Positions 11,689-18,064 of a DNA stretch of 28,969 nucleotides are shown piece after piece. Each line of letters starts with the position of its first letter. Position 1 is the first letter of the stretch. Under the pieces are notes generated by a model. It made no database searches. It saw nothing but the letters and a program-made list of their open reading frames with translations, and was not told the origin of the DNA. Made by a program: the position numbers and the translations under genes. Source of the stretch: a virus. The stretch spans positions 1 to 28,969 of IMG/VR virus record IMGVR_UViG_3300030329_004977; one strand, 5' to 3'.

Positions 11689-11844
11689 TTAATATCCTAA
11701 GAAGTTAAGAACCTCATAACCATAGTACTCCTCTCTATCGCCACGCTCTTGAGCAAACTCATGGAACGGTGCGCCGTGCGCCTCTAGTTCAAGGCGTGCT
11801 TCCTGTCGTGATACAATCGCTTCACATGCTTCGTGGTAGTCCAT
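11689..11844 (-). CDS. 51-residue acidic helical protein
   Basis: MDYHEACEAIVSRQEARLEL followed by an acidic, aromatic tail (GDREEYYGYEVLNFLGY). GGAGG before the ATG is partly formed by the stop region of the upstream gene, so the two are coupled. It ends at the edge of cassette 7. Function unknown. Confidence 0.65.
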   Translation of the reverse strand: MDYHEACEAIVSRQEARLELEAHGAPFHEFAQERGDREEYYGYEVLNFLGY

Positions 11845-11845
11845 G

Positions 11846-12073
11846 TTAATCCTCCAACGTGATAGGGTGAGCGTCTGTAATAAACTCAGCGTGTAGGGAA
11901 TCGATAGCGTCTCCTACTTCCTCATTGTTGCGGCATACAATCGATAGTCCGTCATTAACCTGTGGGCACCTATGCCATACCTCAACGAGATTAGTTCCAA
12001 TTTCAATTTCAATATCATTATCCTGTGCGAACTTGATATCATTCTTGTGCGGAGGGTGAAGTTTAAAGTTCAT
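11846..12073 (-). CDS. Hypothetical 75-residue protein
   Basis: MNFKLHPPHKNDIKFAQDND continues with a beta-type pattern (IEIEIGTNLVEVWHRCP, LSIVCRN) and an acidic helix (NEEVGDAIDSLHAEF). AAAGGAAA and a promoter 40-67 bp upstream make the start firm. Coupled to the 51-residue gene. No family recognised. Confidence 0.65.
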   Translation of the reverse strand: MNFKLHPPHKNDIKFAQDNDIEIEIGTNLVEVWHRCPQVNDGLSIVCRNNEEVGDAIDSLHAEFITDAHPITLED

Positions 12074-12112
12074 TGTCTTTTCCTTTGTTGTAGTGTTGCT
12101 TGTTATGCTCTT

Positions 12113-12140
12113 ATTATAACTAGTTATCGGCTCAAGTCAA
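12113..12140 (-). promoter_or_regulatory. Promoter with GCCGATAA box but no dyads
   Basis: TTGACT, 16 bp, TATAAT on the minus strand, AGCCGATAA in the spacer, AAGAGCATAACAAG after the -10. Behind it is the end of the next gene with a CTTGG/CCAAG hairpin, not a double dyad. Confidence 0.85.
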
Positions 12141-12149
12141 GTGCTTGGA

Positions 12150-12356
12150 TCAAACAAACTTCCAAGAATAACTGATTTCACCATATTGGTTACAATGGTT
12201 ATCCCAATTGGATCGTACCTGTTCACTTATTTTTGTACAAATGTCCCGATACGCGCCCGTAGTTCTGATGGTATAGTTATTGTTATACGTATGGCCTTGC
12301 TTGGTGTTTACCGTTACGCAAACCGTTTCAACATGGGTCTTGTGATTGTAGTCCAT
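12150..12356 (-). CDS. Hypothetical 68-residue protein
   Basis: Opens MDYNHKTHVETVCVTVNTKQ and has a beta-rich first half, then a helix (AYRDICTKISEQVRSNW) and an aromatic end. It follows the 35-residue membrane peptide by 12 bp. Ribosome site is only AGAGAGAAA. No family recognised. Confidence 0.6.
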   Translation of the reverse strand: MDYNHKTHVETVCVTVNTKQGHTYNNNYTIRTTGAYRDICTKISEQVRSNWDNHCNQYGEISYSWKFV

Positions 12357-12368
12357 TATAGTTTCTCT

Positions 12369-12476
12369 CTAGTTAGTAAGTAGTATAGTAGCCAGTGCGG
12401 AAACAAGCAATACCAAAGCTGCCGGAATAAAGGTTGAAATTAAAAGCGTCACGCCGTACAAGATTCTACTGAGCAT
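12369..12476 (-). CDS. 35-residue membrane peptide, paralogue of 10412-10549
   Basis: MLSRILYGVTLLISTFIPAA then LVLLVSALATILLTN, a single long span. AAAGGAAA precedes the ATG. A longer frame upstream (to 12659) crosses a promoter and a dyad and is not believed. Similar in its first 30 residues to the 45-residue protein at 10412. Confidence 0.7.
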   Translation of the reverse strand: MLSRILYGVTLLISTFIPAALVLLVSALATILLTN

Positions 12477-12515
12477 TGTGGTTTCCTTTGTTGGGTTGTT
12501 GTTTGTCATGTCCTC

Positions 12516-12543
12516 ATTATATATACTTATCGTCTGATTGCAA
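12516..12543 (-). promoter_or_regulatory. Cassette promoter, diverged
   Basis: TTGCAA, 16 bp, TATAAT on the minus strand, with AGACGATAA in the spacer and GAGGACATGACAAACAAC after the -10. The dyad at 12585 begins 42 bp behind the -35. Confidence 0.75.
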
Positions 12544-12584
12544 TAGCAGTATGAAACAATTCTAAAAGAATTCCAGAATAGTTG

Positions 12585-12628
12585 TAACCCTATACAGCGT
12601 AAGGGGTTAGGGCGAGCGGGGCGGGGGG
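12585..12628. repeat. Double-dyad cassette, copy 8 (degenerate)
   Basis: Left dyad TAACCC/GGGTTA (12585-12610) and a G-rich core (about 12614-12628) are present. The right dyad is reduced to AGCCCTA (12634-12640). It is the outermost copy, next to the divergent control region. Confidence 0.7.
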
Positions 12629-12692
12629 AGAATAGCCCTAGATAAGATGGGGGATTCACCTTACTATATAGATAAAGGGGGGTTTTTTCAAT

Positions 12693-12743
12693 TCAAGTGA
12701 ATTCGCGTAAAATATACGAAAAAAGCCGGGGTGGTACAGACAT
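12693..12743 (-). CDS. Possible 16-residue leader peptide or remnant
   Basis: MSVPPRLFSYILREFT with a strong ribosome site (GGGAGGT, 6 bp). The stop lies in a perfect AATTCA-AG-TGAATT palindrome (12690-12703). Good initiation signal but too short to trust; may be a decayed gene start. Confidence 0.3.
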   Translation of the reverse strand: MSVPPRLFSYILREFT

Positions 12744-12797
12744 ACTAAAACCTCCCAATTCAAATGTCCACTTTTATTCTCAAGACCGTGATAAAAT

Positions 12798-13094
12798 TCA
12801 CCAACCCTTTTTCGGCTGCTCTAAGTCCCTGTCTTTTCTATAGTCTACGAGTAATTCTTCTCCCTCTTCAACTTCATTAAGAGTGACTAAATATTTAAAA
12901 TCTCCCAGCGTAAGAGATCGACAATTCGGCTCGTTAGAATGATTATAAGAACAGTTCGGCACAAGATTAAGCCACTGCAAAGCGCCGCTTGTTTTCTTAT
13001 GTGTCTCAAACAAGACCGTATTAGCCGGTATAGCCTCCTTAGCAAATATACCCTTTCCATGTACATCACTAGTACGCAGTTCGCAGAAACTCAT
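12798..13094 (-). CDS. Minimal SET-domain protein
   Basis: 98 residues from MSFCELRTSD (GGAGG right before it; an ATG six codons upstream overlaps the ribosome site). SET signatures are in order: GKG at 13-15 within VHGKGIFAKEAIP, NHSNEPNC at 51-58 (the pseudoknot NHS..PN motif) and EEGEELLVDY at 76-85 with the catalytic-type Tyr. SET proteins move methyl groups from S-adenosylmethionine to lysines. There are no pre- or post-SET cysteine clusters, so it is about as small as the domain can be. The target could be a host or phage protein. It is coupled to the gene upstream by a 4-bp overlap. Confidence 0.85.
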   Translation of the reverse strand: MSFCELRTSDVHGKGIFAKEAIPANTVLFETHKKTSGALQWLNLVPNCSYNHSNEPNCRSLTLGDFKYLVTLNEVEEGEELLVDYRKDRDLEQPKKGW

Positions 13095-13288
13095 TTTTCC
13101 TCCAGCTCGCATCTGCCTCGTCCACTTTTCTTAATAATACCTAGTCGTTGCCGCAGTTTTCTTACTGCGTCTATTGAAATACTACGTTGATTCCGCAAGC
13201 TTAATTCTTTAGCTAGATCTTTATCTTTCGTATTGTGCGCATTTTCTCTAACAAATTGCTTATCTTTACTAGTCCATCTATTATTCAT
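13091..13288 (-). CDS. Small Myb/SANT- or HTH-like DNA-binding protein
   Basis: 65 residues. WTSKDKQFVRENAHNTKDKD followed by LAKELSLRN and SIDAVRKLRQRLGI is the W...F...N....d..iA..l....s..aV..kr..lgi layout of small Myb-like phage regulators. No ribosome site precedes the ATG, so it may start near the 5' end of the message. It is the first leftward gene after the divergent region and overlaps the SET gene. A candidate early regulator (inference). Confidence 0.7.
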   Translation of the reverse strand: MNNRWTSKDKQFVRENAHNTKDKDLAKELSLRNQRSISIDAVRKLRQRLGIIKKSGRGRCELEEK

Positions 13289-13366
13289 TTAACCCAAGTG
13301 CCTGTTTTGTGTATTAATAAAGTGGTCATTTGCGTATATAATATTATAGTCAAGGAGATCAGAATA
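13289..13366. promoter_or_regulatory. Divergent control region with palindromic -10
   Basis: Leftward early genes and rightward late genes diverge here. TATAATATTATA (13337-13348) is a perfect 12-bp palindrome, so it offers a -10 in both directions. Neither direction has a recognisable -35 at 16-18 bp. A strong AAGGAGAT follows for the first late gene. Confidence 0.55.
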
Positions 13367-13513
13367 ATGAAAAAAATTATAGAATCTATTGAGCCTACTA
13401 CTATTGCTGCTAGCGGTTTAGACGAAGCTGTAATGGCTCAAGCAAGCATTTCCGCTGAAAAAAATATCACAGATTTTTTAGGAGAAGAACATGAAGCTGA
13501 AGATAGTGTCTGA
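13367..13513 (+). CDS. 48-residue acidic protein, first late gene
   Basis: From MKKIIESIEPTTIAASGLDE (AAGGAGAT, 8 bp); the frame is open upstream but without signals. Acidic, probably helical, ending FLGEEHEAEDSV. It overlaps the next gene by 23 bp. No family recognised. Confidence 0.65.
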   Translation: MKKIIESIEPTTIAASGLDEAVMAQASISAEKNITDFLGEEHEAEDSV

Positions 13514-13760
13514 AGGTTCAGGAGAAACTACTAAAGTGGTTGATGCTGAAACTGGTGAAGAGCTAGAGAATGTAATAGGTTTAGAATTAAGTATGGATGC
13601 GTTTAATGTGCAGGCTGCTCTATTAGTTAGAGATCCTCATTTAGCTATTAATAATTTAGAAGCACAGGAGATTCGACAAGGTGATTCCGCAGGGTATGAC
13701 GGAGGAACAAGTAGTTCAGATAATCAACAACATATCGAACAGGCTAGCCAACAAGTTTAA
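13491..13760 (+). CDS. Small phage protein of unknown function
   Basis: 89 residues. MKLKIVSEGSGETTKVVDAE followed by TGEELENVIGLELSMDAFNV is a pattern I associate with short beta-sheet proteins near phage structural genes ('kivsdG....TkV.d..TGe.l.nV..i'). The C-terminal 25 residues are polar and Gln/Ser-rich. AGGAG before the ATG. It overlaps the sigma-like gene by 80 bp in a different frame, an unusually long overlap. Confidence 0.65.
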   Translation: MKLKIVSEGSGETTKVVDAETGEELENVIGLELSMDAFNVQAALLVRDPHLAINNLEAQEIRQGDSAGYDGGTSSSDNQQHIEQASQQV

Positions 13761-14304
13761 GTTCGGCTACCATGATATTGACGATATGAAGCAGCAGGCA
13801 AGGCTTTTTGCTTGGGAGGGAATAGAAAATTACGATGGTGTTAGACCGCTTGAAAATTTTCTCTGGACACATGTTAGAAACCGTTTGTATAATTTTAAGA
13901 GGAACAACTTCGGAAGGCCAGATAAGCCCTGCGATTCCTGTCCATATTTTGATATAGCCCATGAGAACGACAAGGGATATCCGTGTAAAGCATATGATGA
14001 CCACGAAGAATGTGATCTATATATGGGATGGCTCAAGAGAAACACCGCAAAACGCAATATTATGAATACCGCACAACTAGACCTAGAAGTACGACAGTCG
14101 GACGCAATCGAAGAAATGCTCGACAAAAAACAAATATTTAATTTAATCGATAAATCTATTCCTGTACATTACCGAGAAGATTGGATCAGGTTTATTAATA
14201 ATTTAAAACTCTCTAAAGCTAAGAGAGAATCGCTCGTAGCTACTATTGTTGGAATTCTGAAGGAGAACAAGATTGACGAAAAAGCGTGGAAAACTGTCGA
14301 TTGA
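13681..14304 (+). CDS. Phage sigma factor-like protein (late sigma candidate)
   Basis: 207 residues if the GTG at 13681 is used (AGGAG 10 bp upstream); an ATG five codons later is the alternative. Residues about 28-75 match sigma70 region 2: YHDIDDMKQQARLFAWEGIE (core binding) then PLENFLWTHVRNRLYNFKR. A stretch with Cys84, Cys87, Cys102 and Cys111 follows and could form a zinc site. No clear region 4 is visible. Phages such as T4 use a region-2-based sigma (gp55) for late genes, and this gene heads the late operon. It overlaps both neighbours. Confidence 0.75.
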   Translation: MIPQGMTEEQVVQIINNISNRLANKFKFGYHDIDDMKQQARLFAWEGIENYDGVRPLENFLWTHVRNRLYNFKRNNFGRPDKPCDSCPYFDIAHENDKGYPCKAYDDHEECDLYMGWLKRNTAKRNIMNTAQLDLEVRQSDAIEEMLDKKQIFNLIDKSIPVHYREDWIRFINNLKLSKAKRESLVATIVGILKENKIDEKAWKTVD

Positions 14305-15076
14305 GGAGATGAACTATATTCGGCAGAATTGTTTTGATCTTCCGATTGAGGATATTGCGGAAAAGTTAAACAGAACAGTATCTCCGATTCAAAAGTTTAT
14401 CGATAAAGAAAACCTCAAGATGAGGAATATGAGTGACGATGAACATTTATTAGTGAATCTACGGGGCCGCTATTATTATAAGGAACTTAGAAAACAGTTC
14501 GGAGATCCCGAGCTTATTTTTTTTGAACATCAGTGGATAGATTATTTCAAGCAATTCTCCGAAGATGTAACCCACACCGAGGAAATGGAAATATTAGAGG
14601 TTATTAGAACTGAGGTACTTATTAACCGTGGGATGGAAGATCGCCAAGAAGTTTTAAGAAATATTGATAGATTAAATAGGTTGATTGAAGATGAAATGGA
14701 TAAGCCGCCTGCGGCACAGGATACACAGGCCATAGCGTCGTTTCAAACTCAACTCGGCGCGGCTATATCGTCTAAATCTGCGTACATTAATGAACACGAA
14801 AAGTTACTGACAAAAAAAGAGCGGCTTTTGAAAGATCTTAAGGGCACGAGGGAGCAGCGGAAAAGGAATGCAGACGACGCAAAAACAAACTTTACATCAT
14901 GGTTGCGCCAACTGCAAGACTTGGAGGTGAGGGAGAAGGAAGGATTTGATATGGAAGTTCATCGGGTAGCGGCTGAAAAGGCAGTGGATAAACTAGCTAA
15001 GTACCATGAGTATGAGGACGGTACTGTCGATCAGCCGGTTTTAAACGCAGACACTCTAATTGAGGAGAACAAATGA
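14273..15076 (+). CDS. Small-terminase-like protein
   Basis: 267 residues from a TTG start with a strong AAGGAG; it overlaps the sigma gene by 32 bp. The N-terminus (LSIEEMNYIRQNCFDLPIED then IAEKLNRTVSPIQKFI) is a helix-turn-helix as in terminase small subunits. The middle and C-terminus are long charged helices (residues about 115-235) able to form a coiled coil and oligomer. Role: recognise phage DNA and load the large terminase. Position supports the call, but large terminase lies 3 kb away behind an inserted block. Could also be another DNA-binding scaffold. Confidence 0.6.
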   Translation: MTKKRGKLSIEEMNYIRQNCFDLPIEDIAEKLNRTVSPIQKFIDKENLKMRNMSDDEHLLVNLRGRYYYKELRKQFGDPELIFFEHQWIDYFKQFSEDVTHTEEMEILEVIRTEVLINRGMEDRQEVLRNIDRLNRLIEDEMDKPPAAQDTQAIASFQTQLGAAISSKSAYINEHEKLLTKKERLLKDLKGTREQRKRNADDAKTNFTSWLRQLQDLEVREKEGFDMEVHRVAAEKAVDKLAKYHEYEDGTVDQPVLNADTLIEENK

Positions 15077-15429
15077 CGCCTAAAACTCAGGAAGAAGTGC
15101 AGGAATGGATAGTCCAATGGTTGGTCGATGTTGCAGCAGTTACAAGAGACTCTATTGAACTTGATAAACCTTTTAATGATTATCACTTGGATTCTTTAAC
15201 GGCGGCAGAATTTAGTGATGATATTCATGACTGGCTTGGTGTTGAGGTTCCTATTACACTCATCTGGAACTATCCGACGTTAGCCGATATGACGAGCTAC
15301 CTGTCGGCAAGGTCAAATGGCAAGACCGAAGAAGAAATGCGTCCTGCACCAACTGCGGAAGCTGTGCAGGCGATTTTAAATGATGTTGAAAATTTAACTG
15401 ATGATGAAGCTGAAAAATTGTTGGAATAG
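15073..15429 (+). CDS. Acyl/peptidyl carrier protein, PKS type
   Basis: 118 residues. The phosphopantetheine site is clear: DYHLDSLTAAEF with Ser41, preceded by IELDKPFND and followed by WLGVEVPITLIWNYPTLADM, the consensus of polyketide-synthase carrier domains rather than of fatty-acid AcpP. After the four-helix domain (about 8-82) comes an acidic tail ending NLTDDEAEKLLE, resembling the end of PKS modules. It would need a host phosphopantetheinyl transferase; none is in view. It overlaps the small-terminase-like gene by 4 bp with GAGGAG before the ATG, so it is firmly inside the late operon. An FkbM methyltransferase and Gmd follow. Confidence 0.88.
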   Translation: MTPKTQEEVQEWIVQWLVDVAAVTRDSIELDKPFNDYHLDSLTAAEFSDDIHDWLGVEVPITLIWNYPTLADMTSYLSARSNGKTEEEMRPAPTAEAVQAILNDVENLTDDEAEKLLE

Positions 15430-15431
15430 CT

Positions 15432-16253
15432 ATGTTCTGGTTGAAGAAAAAAATAAAATTACCTTACGTTGATATAGGTTCTGTTAAATATACATATCCA
15501 TTAGAGTCAAGGGATAATATTATAGACTATCTAATTGACCAAGAACGTCTATTTAATAACAGTTCCGATATAAGAAAATTACAGTTATGTTTAAGGACAG
15601 GAGGGTGCATAGTCGATGCAGGATGTCATATTGGAAGTAAAACGCTATACTTAGCAGAATATAAAAGATATCGATTTATTTCGATTGATGCCTGTCCAGA
15701 AAGTATTAATTGTTTAAAGGAAAGTGTTAGGGAAAATGATTTAGATGACTATGTGCGACCAGTACAAGCAGTTTTATCCCATTCAAATTTTTTATGTAGT
15801 TTTGATCAACAGACTAACGAACGTTCTATTATTGAAAAGCCTATATCGTTTTGGAAATCCTTATTTTCTAAAAACACTAAAAGATACAAAACAAAAACTC
15901 TTGATAAAATTATTGGCGATACACGCTGTGGAGTAATTAAGGTCGATGTCGGTGGTTATGAGTTGTCTATATTACATGGCGCTATAGAAACAATAAAAAG
16001 GGATAGTCCTAATTTATTAATTAATTTTGATGGGCGTAATGCATCAATTGATTCTATATTAGACTTATTGGACGAATTAGAGTATGAGGCATTTTTTTTA
16101 ACTGATCAAATAGACCCTACTAATTCACTTCCTATTATATATAAAGTTGATAAGGCTTGTGACAATTGTCAACCAACATTTATGATGTGTTTTCACAAAG
16201 ATGTTCAGAAACATGGGTTGTCGCTTGGTCAGTTAGAGGGAGCAATGATATGA
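15432..16253 (+). CDS. FkbM-family methyltransferase
   Basis: 273 residues. VDAGCHIGSKTLYLAE at 60-76 is motif I of SAM-dependent methyltransferases and is followed by an acidic residue after a strand (FISIDACPES). KTLDKIIGD with GVIKVDVGGYELSILHGA is the FkbM signature (usually K-D-EG-E-VL-GA; here the Glu is replaced by Gly in DVGGYE). FkbM enzymes O-methylate sugars or polyketides. It begins 3 bp after the carrier-protein gene and overlaps gmd by 4 bp, which points to a joint role in making or capping a glycan or acyl product. Confidence 0.85.
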   Translation: MFWLKKKIKLPYVDIGSVKYTYPLESRDNIIDYLIDQERLFNNSSDIRKLQLCLRTGGCIVDAGCHIGSKTLYLAEYKRYRFISIDACPESINCLKESVRENDLDDYVRPVQAVLSHSNFLCSFDQQTNERSIIEKPISFWKSLFSKNTKRYKTKTLDKIIGDTRCGVIKVDVGGYELSILHGAIETIKRDSPNLLINFDGRNASIDSILDLLDELEYEAFFLTDQIDPTNSLPIIYKVDKACDNCQPTFMMCFHKDVQKHGLSLGQLEGAMI

Positions 16254-17353
16254 AGACAGCGTTAATTACTGGTGTTACAGGACAAGATGGTTCATACTTA
16301 GCAGAGCTATTACTTGCTAAAGATTATAATGTAATTGGTCTTAAAAGACGTTCTAGTATTGATAATTTAACTAGATTGTCTAAATGTATAAACCATCCTA
16401 AGTTTATTATAACCGAAGGAGAAGTGGCGGATTCGGGCTGTGTATATGATATTGTAAATAAATACCAACCTGATGAAATTTATAATCTTGCGGCACAATC
16501 TCATGTAGGAACGTCGTTTGAACAACCAGATTTTACCTTTCAAGTCAATGCTTTGGGGCCGTTGCACTTTTTAGAGGCTATTCGGCGTTATTCACCTCAT
16601 ACAAGATTTTATCAAGCTTCTACAAGTGAGATGTTTGGTAAAAATTATACAGAGGTTAATGATTTTTATGATGGCAGAACTGTTGAGGCAAAATATCAAA
16701 ATGAAGAAACGCCTTTTCAGCCTCAATCTCCATATGCTGTCGCTAAGGTAGCTGCACATCATCTTGTGCGTATTTATCGTGAAGCATACGATGTGTTTGG
16801 TTGTTGTGGAATTCTTTTTAATCATGAGAGTGAGCGTCGTGGAGAGAATTTTGTAACACGTAAGATTACAAAATGGATAGGCGAGTTTTCGGTTTGGATA
16901 GATAGACACAATGTTTCTTATACAGATTTAGTTTTTGACAATGATGAACTTTACATTCCGGGCAGGACTTCTAAAGAACAGGGATTTCAATTTCCTAAGT
17001 TGCGATTGGGTAATTTAGAAGCGCGTAGAGATTGGGGGCATGCTCAAGATTATGTTGAAGCTATGTATCTCATGACTCAACAAGAAGAGCCTAAAGATTA
17101 TGTTATTGCTACTGGCACTACCCATTCCATTCGAGACTTACTTGATGCAGCATTTAAATATATTGATATATATGAATGGGAAAAATTTATTGTGATAGAT
17201 CCTAAGTTCTATAGACCTGCCGAAGTTGAATATCTTCAAGGTCTACCTACTGATGCAATTGAATCATTGGGATGGAAACCTCAAAGAACTTTTGAAGAAT
17301 TAGTCAAAACCATGGTGGAACACGATATAAATGAGTCGCAGAAATTGGAATGA
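16250..17353 (+). CDS. gmd: GDP-mannose 4,6-dehydratase
   Basis: 367 residues from the ATG at 16250 (GAGGGAG site), matching the usual 345-375; an upstream open frame lies inside the FkbM gene. The NAD(P)-binding GVTGQDGSYLAE is at 8-19, the catalytic Thr125/Glu127 in STSEMFG and Tyr162/Lys166 in YAVAK. The enzyme makes GDP-4-keto-6-deoxymannose, precursor of GDP-fucose, GDP-rhamnose and perosamine. No reductase or glycosyltransferase is in the window. Its place between carrier/methyltransferase and nuclease genes, inside the packaging operon, marks it as cargo. Confidence 0.95.
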   Translation: MKTALITGVTGQDGSYLAELLLAKDYNVIGLKRRSSIDNLTRLSKCINHPKFIITEGEVADSGCVYDIVNKYQPDEIYNLAAQSHVGTSFEQPDFTFQVNALGPLHFLEAIRRYSPHTRFYQASTSEMFGKNYTEVNDFYDGRTVEAKYQNEETPFQPQSPYAVAKVAAHHLVRIYREAYDVFGCCGILFNHESERRGENFVTRKITKWIGEFSVWIDRHNVSYTDLVFDNDELYIPGRTSKEQGFQFPKLRLGNLEARRDWGHAQDYVEAMYLMTQQEEPKDYVIATGTTHSIRDLLDAAFKYIDIYEWEKFIVIDPKFYRPAEVEYLQGLPTDAIESLGWKPQRTFEELVKTMVEHDINESQKLE

Positions 17354-17603
17354 TCCAGCATATGCTCAATGGCGAAAGGATATAAGGTCACGCGATAAAG
17401 GTGTGTGTCGGTGGCCCGGATGTAACTCTAAAAAAAGACTGGAGGTGCATCATATTAAAAAATGGCAAAATAATCCGGCTTTGCGTTATTCTATTAATAA
17501 TGGTATTACTTTGTGTAAGCTCTGTCATCAGAGGATTAAGGGCAATGAAGAAAACTTTGAAATCTTTTTTCTCAAGCTCTTAGAGTGGGGTGCTAGACAA
17601 TGA
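17331..17603 (+). CDS. HNH endonuclease
   Basis: 90 residues. Zinc-type Cys pairs CRWPGC (26, 31) and CKLC (62, 65) flank the active-site LEVHHIKKW (His40, His41), INNGITLC (Asn57) and His66, a full HNH fold. Small HNH proteins beside terminase genes take part in DNA packaging in HK97-type phages; others are homing enzymes. It overlaps gmd by 23 bp and the next nuclease by 4 bp. Both roles remain possible. Confidence 0.88.
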   Translation: MSRRNWNDPAYAQWRKDIRSRDKGVCRWPGCNSKKRLEVHHIKKWQNNPALRYSINNGITLCKLCHQRIKGNEENFEIFFLKLLEWGARQ

Positions 17604-18064
17604 GTAGATTTACCGTTATTAGAGATACGCGAGAGAAAGAGGGTCATGGATGGTGGTTTGACGAAAACGCTTATTGTATAGGTACTGAGAAGACTAAATT
17701 AGATATTGGTGATTATAGTATAAAAGATAAAGAGCATATATTGTGTATAGAAAGAAAGGAATCGGTTTCCGAGTTAGCTGGAAACTGTGGGGAGAAAAGG
17801 TTTTTGCGAGAATTAAAAGCAATGGCCTCTTTTCCTCACGCCTTTCTTCTATTGGAGTTTGGGTGGCATCAAATAGAACAATACCCTGTGGGTTCTACAG
17901 TTCCCAAATCCAAGTGGAAAGATATACGAATTAAGGGTAAGTATATCATGCGAGTGCTGACTAGCGCACAGATTGAGCAAGGGATTCATGTTATAGCGTG
18001 TGGAGATAGCAAGCGAGCTGAAGAGATAGCCTTTAGAATCATGAGACATGTCAATGACCTATAA
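17600..18064 (+). CDS. ERCC4-domain nuclease (XPF/Mus81 type)
   Basis: 154 residues. VIRDTREKEG at 6-15, KLDIGDYSI at 33-41 and IERKESVSEL at 50-59 are the GDxn/ERK core of ERCC4 nucleases. The classical ERKxxxD has Ser in place of Asp here, with Glu next to it. Family members cut branched or flap DNA, so a role in resolving replication or packaging junctions is likely. It has no helix-hairpin-helix tail. It overlaps the HNH gene and the large terminase gene (17 bp). Confidence 0.85.
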   Translation: MSRFTVIRDTREKEGHGWWFDENAYCIGTEKTKLDIGDYSIKDKEHILCIERKESVSELAGNCGEKRFLRELKAMASFPHAFLLLEFGWHQIEQYPVGSTVPKSKWKDIRIKGKYIMRVLTSAQIEQGIHVIACGDSKRAEEIAFRIMRHVNDL

